From contig OW203763.1 in assembly GCA_934045905.1 (NCBI GenBank), positions 40,640,724 through 40,704,723 of the forward strand: DNA of 64,000 bases. Direction: 5' to 3'. A program made the position numbers and the translations under genes. The notes under the pieces are model-generated. The model had not been told where the DNA came from, did not search any database, and worked only from the letters and a program-made list of their open reading frames with translations. Origin of the DNA: Leuctra nigra. Taxonomy: Eukaryota; Arthropoda; Insecta; Plecoptera; Leuctridae. This document shows positions 57,369 through 64,000 of the stretch, piece after piece; the stretch's first letter is position 1, and each line of letters starts with the position of its first letter.

Positions 57369-57494
57369 CTGCACCGACAGACTGCGCCGGCTGTTGCGAA
57401 GTCGACGAGGACGCTGTCGACGGAGAGGTGACGGAGGTCGTGACAGGGGCCACCGGCTGATGGGGCACGTAGGCACTCTCACTTGTATCTTGAG
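57369..57494 (-). CDS. Internal exon, Ser/Thr/Pro-rich (host gene, unidentified)
   Basis: 126 bp on the minus strand. Acceptor GTGGTTTCAG with a CTGAC branch-like site and a C/T-rich tract upstream; donor CAG/GTGAGT, close to consensus. In phase (2 bases, 41 codons, 1 base) it encodes QDTSESAYVPHQPVAPVTTS then VTSPSTASSSTSQQPAQSVG. The exon is much GC-richer than its surroundings. No domain; a disordered linker of a nuclear or signalling protein would fit. No neighbouring exon of the gene is found in the window, so the introns exceed many kb or this is an isolated relic. Confidence 0.5.
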
Positions 57495-57535
57495 CTGAAA
57501 CCACAACACTGTCAGTCAAGCACGGCAAATCAAGC

Positions 57536-57557
57536 GGGGGGGAGGGGGGGGGGGGGG
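57536..57557 (+). repeat. Poly(G) tract, G7AG14
   Basis: On the minus strand this is a C/T tract about 40-60 bases upstream of the exon acceptor at 57495. The Pro-run ORF across it is an artefact. Confidence 0.9.
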
Positions 57558-57581
57558 TTAACATTGTTTAAAGGAAAAAGT

Positions 57582-57930
57582 TTTTTTTTGTTATGGCGTT
57601 ACAGGACTTGCAGTCCTACTGCCGCCTCAACAACTCTACTCCTTTGACGATGCGCCATTATAGGAGGTGAAGTTGGTTGAGTATTCGTAACTTAGGGATG
57701 ATAAGCGAGTGAGTAGTTAGCTCCCTGCGCCCGGCTGGTTTTAATGTCCCATCCCAAGACAGTATAAGTAGCGCCCATCGAGAGACTGATAACAGGTGGA
57801 GGAGCGTCGTTACTCTAATCCCAACCACCCCAGTCTCTCTGGCCCAACGGCAGCAACTGGCCAGCCAGAGTTGAATGGTCAACCTTCCAACTGCTGACCG
57901 CACTCAATGTTGTATCCATTACACCCGCTG
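57582..57930 (-). mobile_element. SINE/LINE 3'-end-like retroposon (minus strand)
   Basis: On the minus strand a GC-rich 340-bp stretch containing GCGGTCAGCAGTTGGAAGG, CTTGGGATGGGACATTAAAA, AGCCGGGCGCAGGGAG ends CGCCATAAC plus A9 (57582-57592 on plus). The GATGGGACATTAAA type of motif is familiar from 3' parts of arthropod LINE/SINE elements. No target duplication was found and no family name can be given. Confidence 0.45.
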
Positions 57931-58929
57931 TTGGGTTTGAAATAAATGCTAGGTATTATTCTGAAGGTGATTGCTGTTGATAAAAATACACGAGGTCTGT
58001 TCAAAAAGTTCCGGAACTTTTAAATATAATAAAAACCAAAAAAGCTAGAAAGTTAGCGAGATGCAGTCAGGCACATTGTTTAACAGAGAACTAAGCGAAT
58101 AACCACACGTTTTCCGATTAGATAATTTAATTAAATAGTCCCTAAGTTTCATTATGTTGAATGAAACCAACCACATCTCACTAAATAGGTATATTGGTTT
58201 AAGTGCTATTTAAAAAGATCCGTAATATATAAACAATACTCGTACACCGAAATAGACGCCCCATTAAATATGACTGAAGTAGCACTGACACAAGTGCTAA
58301 AGGAAATCTCATAAAGATAAACACGGCAAATTCCCACTTGAATAAACTGTATGCTACATTGTGTCCGTAGAGATATCAGTAGGTACTAAACGGAAAATTT
58401 TCTGATTCTTATACCTATGCTTTACATTTAAATTTCTTAGAATGATGTATCTTTTAGTGTTCGAATAGTAAGTGATACATTAGTTTGAATATTATGTTAA
58501 AAACTCAAATACCCTTCTAAACCTTAAGAGGAGTCATGAGAGAGCCAACAATTTCTCGTCGACTTCAGCGCTCAGGTGGTGAGCTCAGGTACTTTTGTTT
58601 TGTGACAAACTTGTGAACGCTTTGTGTTGTTTTGCACTTCCTTGTCAGGGGGATCGAAATTCCAAACTACATCCTGCCTCAGATTCCTGACCAGCCACAA
58701 TTTCAAGTTTTGTCTCTATTCTGTTGTTTGGAAGAAATAAATTCGTCAAATTGAACTCAAATTCATCTATTTTTCTTCCGATTTCTTCAAATAAAAAATG
58801 AATATGCTTGTTTTTACTTCATCTGTTTGATGAATTGAGAATATTTCTAAAATTTTCGTAATTATGTAAAGTCAACTTATCAGCTCAGATACTTGAGCTG
58901 TTATCTATTGAAATTGACTAATGACGCTT
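57931..58929. other. Anonymous AT-rich sequence
   Basis: Contains ACGAGGTCTGTTCAAAAAGT at 57991, a phrase often met next to mariner-type elements, but no transposase frame and no partner end. Otherwise nothing recognised. Confidence 0.45.
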
Positions 58930-59100
58930 CACTAATTGATCCCCTGCCTGCGAGGGTACATCCGTCCCCGACCCCCGTCTACCTGGGTCTTGTATCATTT
59001 CTTGTATCAGCTTCCGGACGGAAGGATATTACCAACAAATTTCGGTGGACAAGCGAGAGGTCCTGGCTTCGAGTCCCGGTTCGGCAGAAAATATTTTTTA
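58930..59100 (+). mobile_element. Possible tRNA-derived SINE head
   Basis: GGCTTCGAGTCCCGGTTCGG at 59064-59083 looks like a Pol III B box and T-arm (consensus GGTTCGANTCC). GACAAGCGAGAGGTCCTGG just upstream would be the anticodon-side stem. No A box at the right distance and no CCA-type end, so it is not an intact tRNA gene. The surrounding 160 bp is GC-richer than the flanks. Confidence 0.35.
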
Positions 59101-60317
59101 CTTCCCACAACCGTTCATGTCTGACTGTGCAAAAAGTTTTCAATATAAATCCAGAATTGCATAAAAAAAACTCATGAACCTAGTCGGAGTTTGCGTGATG
59201 AGAAATAGCATTAAAAAGTATTCTTTGATAATGCATGCAAGAAGAAAATATGTGTTGTTTTACTCTTGTTCCAATGGCAATACCTATAATATTTTAGTTT
59301 TTAACTGCATTTAAAATAAAAGTTCAATAGTTTAAAATACATCAAAAAATTTAAAATAAAAATAGGTTACATGTTACTTTGTGCATTCTGAAGCTAAAAA
59401 AATTACTTAAAATTGTTCTAGCTTGATAAATATAGCGACCCTGCTTCCAACTATTGTCGGATAATTTCTTGATAATAGCTAGATAATAGCGGATAATAGC
59501 TTGATAATTCAATAATTTATTTTTTGAGCAATATGACTGAAGTAATTAACAATAGAGTCAGGTAATTGAAAGAACCCTCTTCATTGTGTGGTGAGAGTAA
59601 GCGGAGAGCCAGGATGTTTCGCGATGGTTGGTCTGATTTTGACCCTTCTTTCCGGATATTAGCAGGTACCTTATCTGATGGTTGACACAGCTCACCCACT
59701 CCACTAAAACTTGGAATACAATGTGGCCTACGTAGCAGGCGTAGGAGGACCAGAAAAATATTTAGAAATTGGCACCCATTTAGCCCCATAATAAAGGTCA
59801 AACGATAAGAGATAGCAAATTGAAATTCGTACCATTTGTAGAAGACATTATTTTGATGGATAGTGCATTTGTAATTTTCTTTTACCATTATTCAGTCACT
59901 CACAAATCAGCATCAAAATTCTTTAAAAGTTACATCACTTGGAGTGACGTAACTTACTAATCAAAAATGATTTTGATATTTTGATCAAGCACTATCAATC
60001 AAGAATGTATAATATTCAAAATTTCGTTTAAAGCAAGTCTTAGACTCTTACCGTTTACCCGCTAACACGGGGCTAAGTTCGCTAAGTTTCAATCTCATAA
60101 GGCCGCTCTGAGAACTCCTCTTAAATCTACTGAAGGGTCTTTGACTTGGGGAGTTATAAATCTGGCAACAAATCCGATGATAGAATTATTTCTCATACCC
60201 TTACCTATCTGGTACAGTTTGTTGTTGTTACTGTTGTATGATGAAATAATAAAATGTCACATGTGCTCTTAATCAGGCCAGTGTATTGTTTAATGACACT
60301 AGTGCACTAGTCTACAG
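59101..60317. other. Anonymous sequence
   Basis: Repeated TAGCTTGATAA / GGATAATAGC around 59450-59510. A 123-codon minus ORF (59517-59888) is the longest but shows no domain, signal or splice context. Confidence 0.4.
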
Positions 60318-60523
60318 AAAACAATACTGTGACATCATTGACGTACACTGGGGGTGGGGACATGCGACTGGCCAGTCATCTGTCGTCGATGTCTAGTGAC
60401 AAACGGAACCGCTCCGTTCTTACGTACAGACCAAGGTCAAATTCTTCACTCATCCGGCTGAGATCGTCTTACATACCTGCCAAGATTGCAGGGAAAGCTG
60501 ACGCAGCCCAACAACATGCTTAA
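60318..60523 (+). CDS. Possible terminal exon (unidentified protein)
   Basis: After CTACAG (60312-60317) a frame reads NNTVTSLTYTGGGDMRLASH, LSSMSSDKRNRSVLTYRPRS, NSSLIRLRSSYIPAKIAGKA and stops at 60523. Codon use is mixed and GC-balanced, unlike AT-driven chance ORFs nearby. The sequence is Ser/Arg-rich and looks like a cytoplasmic C-terminal tail. The acceptor is weak, with a poor pyrimidine tract. The opposite strand also opens (60446-60733) but less convincingly. No homologue recognised. Confidence 0.3.
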
Positions 60524-61796
60524 TTTTACTCTATGTATTAAATATGAAGGCATGACGGTAGCATTGAACAAAATTAATAATATGTCTTTATATTGCCAGA
60601 ATCTTGGCTTGCAGTGCGGCCTCAGACATAGGCGAAAGCATTCAGTGCAGCAGCTATAGCAGTCACGAGTCCCGTACTGAGCGGAAGTCAATGGTGACAT
60701 GATAGCCTCAAAATCTTCAACAAATGGTGACAATATTCTTTGAACATGGAATGGAAATGACCAAGATTGTCATTCATCAAACCCCGGACTGAAACCAACC
60801 AGATTCTGTCTTCCCTTTGTCAGAAGTCAGACTGTCGTGGATAGTTACCAACTCGGAGGTTCAACCTCTGATAAATATTGAAGCTGATATTAACTGAATC
60901 AAACAGAAAGCCATAACCCACAGTATGACAGTATAGCATGAGAATTTCTAGGAGGTAATCATTTTCATTCTATCTATTCAAATGTACGGAAGTTCAAAGA
61001 TTCCTTCATTACATACAATAAGTGTTTTATTTATTGAGCAAATACCTCTCTTTTAATTGAACTGTCAAAGGGAGCTAGGGCCCCTGAATATTATTCATAG
61101 GTACGCATGGTACCTACCTGATCGGGGGGATTTTTTTCGACTTACAAAAAAACGTCTCTCTTCTCTTACTCGTCGGTAAAGTAGGGCTAGTTTCTTCATA
61201 GCTGAGGGATGACTAACTCACTTTCATCATTTCTCAAACATCTTCACACCGATCTACTTATGCAGTCCACTCTATGCATAATGCATTGAATGAGAGATGG
61301 ATATTGTCAAACCAAGGCCACGCACACAAGTCTAGCTTTCGCTTAGATTGGAGTTCTAAAATCCAAGGTCATTGACCAATAGGATTGCTTCGATTGCAAA
61401 CTGAACTGAGAATATGTCACGCGTGTAGCATTAGTTTGAAAAGCAAACCAGAAGTACCTTGAAGGGGTGAGTACCTAAATCCGTGTTAACGTTTAAACAC
61501 TCTCAAAAGTTACATTTACACATTTAGCCATTGAAGGACCATAAAAATGCTAACATTGGCATTACTTGAGAGCATATCAACACTCCACCTGATGAAATTA
61601 CACTACATAATTAGCATAATACCAATAATATGACAAAATAAAGAGAGAAAACAACAAGTTTTCATTGAGTTTTACACAATATTGTGAGCATTACAAAAAA
61701 CAGCTTTTTGATCTCAGGTTTACCAATATTTAAACACATAAACTCACAATTGACGTATAAATAAACGTCCCATCCCACCCCCTAGTACCTTGTGAC
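60524..61796. other. Anonymous sequence
   Basis: No ORF, exon or repeat recognised. AATAAA-like sites are frequent but uninformative in AT-rich DNA. Confidence 0.45.
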
Positions 61797-62141
61797 AGTG
61801 GCGCCGACTACAAGGGTGCTCTTGGGCTCGAACACCCTTCTAAAGTTTTCTATGGGTGCTGAGCCTAAGCACCCATCGAAATAATTTTAAGAAATCATCA
61901 AATTAAATTATTTAGGTATATGAAATATGGCTTTTCCATAAGACCTTAGGTTGAATAAGGATGTGAAATATTACCACTGGAAGATGAAATATATTCATTT
62001 TGCAGTTGGTATTTATTTAGTAGGTATATTGTTTAAATTCCCACTGAAAATTATATTAAAAATACTACAACTTCTTCTACATTAATGAATTGATATATTA
62101 AACATTTAGAATTCACCGAGAATATCAATTTTCCTATAATA
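61797..62141 (+). mobile_element. Possible hAT left end without partner
   Basis: CAGTGGCGCCGACTACAAGG at 61797 resembles the hAT end at 34681 (CAGTGGCGTCGG). AAGGGTGCTC and AAGCACCCAT repeats follow. No matching right end is seen before the window ends, so it is a truncated copy or extends beyond. Confidence 0.4.
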
Positions 62142-62149
62142 CTTGATAC

Positions 62150-62546
62150 CAGGCAGGCATGTAGGAACTACTTTCATTATGGAGAGGGGGATCTGGTGGG
62201 CGAAGCCCCCCAGTTGTAGCCCGCAGGGCGATATTTTTTAGAATTAACAATTTAAAAGTGCTCGAAAAGTGCTCTAAAGTGCTTTAAAAGGGGCTCTAAA
62301 ATGCACGAGCCGAAGCAAAGAACCCTCCAAATGGAGCGTTTTTTTTCCGAATTACTATTTAAAAGTGATACTGGGATGCTAAACTTTGCAAATTACAACA
62401 GAGAACCTCATATTTTTGCCCCACTTTTTTAGAATTCAAGCAATTTATAAATGATTCTGGGATGCTAAACTTAATTTTTTATGGCAAATGGGGGGTCAGT
62501 CTGCTGGAGTGGGGGGGAATATCCCCCCCCCCCTCCTACGCGCCTG
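62150..62546. mobile_element. hAT-type MITE (397 bp)
   Basis: Ends CAGGCAGGCATGTAGGA and TCCTACGCGCCTG, with exact 8-bp target duplication CTTGATAC (62142-62149, 62547-62554). GC-rich subterminal blocks GGGCGAAGCCCCCCAG and C12, and the doublet GATTCTGGGATGCTAAACTT repeated at 62370 and 62455. No ORF. Confidence 0.9.
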
Positions 62547-62596
62547 CTTGATACCCAATTCCAGTGAGGGCTGTTAGCACATCATATTGGCAGAAT

Positions 62597-64000
62597 AGTG
62601 CAAAATGTGATAGAAATTTTTCCTTTGGCAGTTGTATAGGAAATTTTCCGCTCTTTCATAATTTTGAGAACCTCAAAATATCGGACGGCCATTTTGGGCC
62701 CCAGGTCTGTCCAAAGTGCCAAAAAATGTGTATTTCAGTGAAATTATAAAACTTTTGTCATTTTATTGTTCTTGTATAATAAACCATGTTTCAGGAAGGT
62801 ACGATAAAAAAATAAAAAATCTAAGCCTAACCAAAGTTGGTTTTAATCAAGAAATTAAAGATGTCGGCGGGGTACGCTCTTAAATGACCGTCATTTTCAG
62901 GGAATTTGTGTTTCAGGGTTGCAATTGCTTATGTAGGTTCAAATTATGGACCTTTATCTTAAAAATCGATGGGTCACAAAATTAACCCTTTGAGGGGTGG
63001 AGGGTGGAGACCTAAAGGTTTCGATATCTGTACAATAGCCCATACTAGCTACAAAAAATTGATTTCTTGCACATACTAAAAAAAATTAGCTCTCTTCAAA
63101 AAAAAATACGAGAACTCAAAATTAGGTCGCCATCATGGATAAAATGTGTTTCTTTTTCTTTTTTCGTAAATTTAAGTACGTTTTGCATGCAATATGAAAA
63201 AGTTTATTTGACATAAAATATAGCCCTAATAATAGTAAAGATATTTGTAATTTACATATTCTCTGTATCTCCAACCGTTCTCCCTAAAACTTCATTTGTG
63301 TGTTGATAAAACGTCTTAAGATAGGGATTTTAACATGTAATTTTAGTTCAGGAGGCGGTGACTCGATACCTTTGCAGTGAACAAGGGATGAACAAAGTAG
63401 CCAATTTATCATAATTTTTCAACTGCTGTGCGCAAAATAACGAAATATAAACGAGTCTCATCCAAGATGGCGGCATAATTTTGAGATTACGTGATTTTTT
63501 TCGAACAGAGCACAGTTTTATTAGTGTGTGCAAGAAATTATTAGTCCCTATCTACTGTCGTTTATTTTACAGATATCGAAATGTTTAGGTCTCCACCCCC
63601 CATCCCCCAAAGGGTTAATTTCGTGATCCATCGATTTTTAAGTTATGTCCATAATATGAACCTACATAATCAACTGCAACCTTGAAACCCGAATTCCATG
63701 AAAATGGCAGTCATTTTAGAGCATACCCGCCGACATCTTTAATTTCTTGATTAAATACAACTTTGGTTAGTCTTAGAATTTTAATTTTTTTATCGTACCT
63801 TCCTGACACATTGTTTATTATACTTGAACAATAAATTGATAAAAGTTTTATAATTTCACTGAAATACAAATGTTTTAGCACTTTGCACAGCCCTGGAGCC
63901 CAAAATGGCCGTCCGATTTTTTGAGGATCTCAAAATTATGAAAGAGCGGAAAATTTCCTATAAAACTGCCAAAGGGAAAATTTCTATCACATTTTGCACT
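62597..64000. mobile_element. Large palindrome reaching the window end
   Basis: Left arm 62597-63170 is the reverse complement of 63440-64000 (axis about 63298), with a loop of about 270 bp. Landmarks are AGTGCAAAATGTGATAGAAA, GGACGGCCATTTTGGGC, AAGATGTCGGCGGGGTA, TTAACCCTTTGAGGGGTGG. Identity about 85-90% by eye. The outer ends are beyond or close to the right edge, so terminal motifs and target duplication cannot be read. No coding frame. It contains AAGATGGCGGC (63464), a YY1-like word. Confidence 0.85.

Noticed and set aside
59064..59090. Intact tRNA gene
   Set aside because: Only a B-box/T-arm-like part is present; no A box, no closing acceptor stem.
59517..59888. 123-codon minus-strand ORF as a gene
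   Set aside because: No domain, no splice context and no repeat of codon bias; length alone is not enough in this DNA.
1..64000. Endogenous virus or LTR retrotransposon
   Set aside because: No LTR pair, protease/integrase motif or viral coat-like frame was recognised. The only RT is of the non-LTR type.

Overview
The window looks like intergenic, repeat-dominated DNA from an animal nuclear genome, most likely an insect and possibly a hemipteran. This rests on AT-rich non-coding sequence, CR1/Jockey-type non-LTR retrotransposon remains, many hAT-, TTAA- and TA-type DNA transposon relics, a long satellite array and GT-AG style splice signals. Nothing bacterial (operons, Shine-Dalgarno sites, CRISPR) is present. 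The species is not determinable from the sequence, and no complete host gene is visible. The only host-like coding signals are a Ser/Thr/Pro-rich internal exon on the minus strand (57369-57494), a possible last exon on the plus strand (60318-60523) and a THAP-like first exon (53093-53169).

Layout. 1-4270: CRE/ETS/YY1-like motif repeats, then a nested inverted-repeat element inserted into a dispersed MITE-like repeat. 5876-8682: a TTAA-type MITE split by a 2.4-kb palindromic element (6130-8527, 4-bp target duplication) carrying broken gene fragments. 9.2-12.6 kb: small duplications, a GC-rich island and hairpins. 12.6-18.6 kb: a minus-strand non-LTR retrotransposon with endonuclease, reverse transcriptase and a 5' minisatellite, split by a 2.1-kb TTAA element. 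19.9-24.5 kb: a palindromic MITE, a hAT MITE and several TA-flanked MITEs. 25.9-27.3 kb: poly-G tracts and a small hAT. 27.5-31.6 kb: a 59-bp satellite with higher-order structure, ending in a 200-N assembly gap. 33.5-39.9 kb: a hAT, a second copy of the TTAA-element sequence, and a TTAA element holding a TA element full of TAGTC repeats. 40.4-51.5 kb: a CA-repeat locus invaded by a (TAA)n-tailed retrocopy and by what appears to be one 10.4-kb non-coding element with inverted ends, inverted 89-bp arrays and an internal multi-kb duplication. 53.8-57.0 kb: a hAT containing two further hATs, all with exact 8-bp target duplications. 57.3-60.5 kb: exon candidates and SINE/LINE-like debris. 62.1-64.0 kb: another hAT MITE and a large palindrome running off the window.

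The main content is transposon stratigraphy: target duplications, TIRs and empty-site comparisons between duplicated copies fix the order of many insertions. The strongest candidates for something undescribed are the 10.4-kb CGAGGTC/GAATACAC element, the family of palindromic elements, and a 45-bp hAT relic that is almost only its own ends. All family assignments come from reading the sequence; no database search was run.
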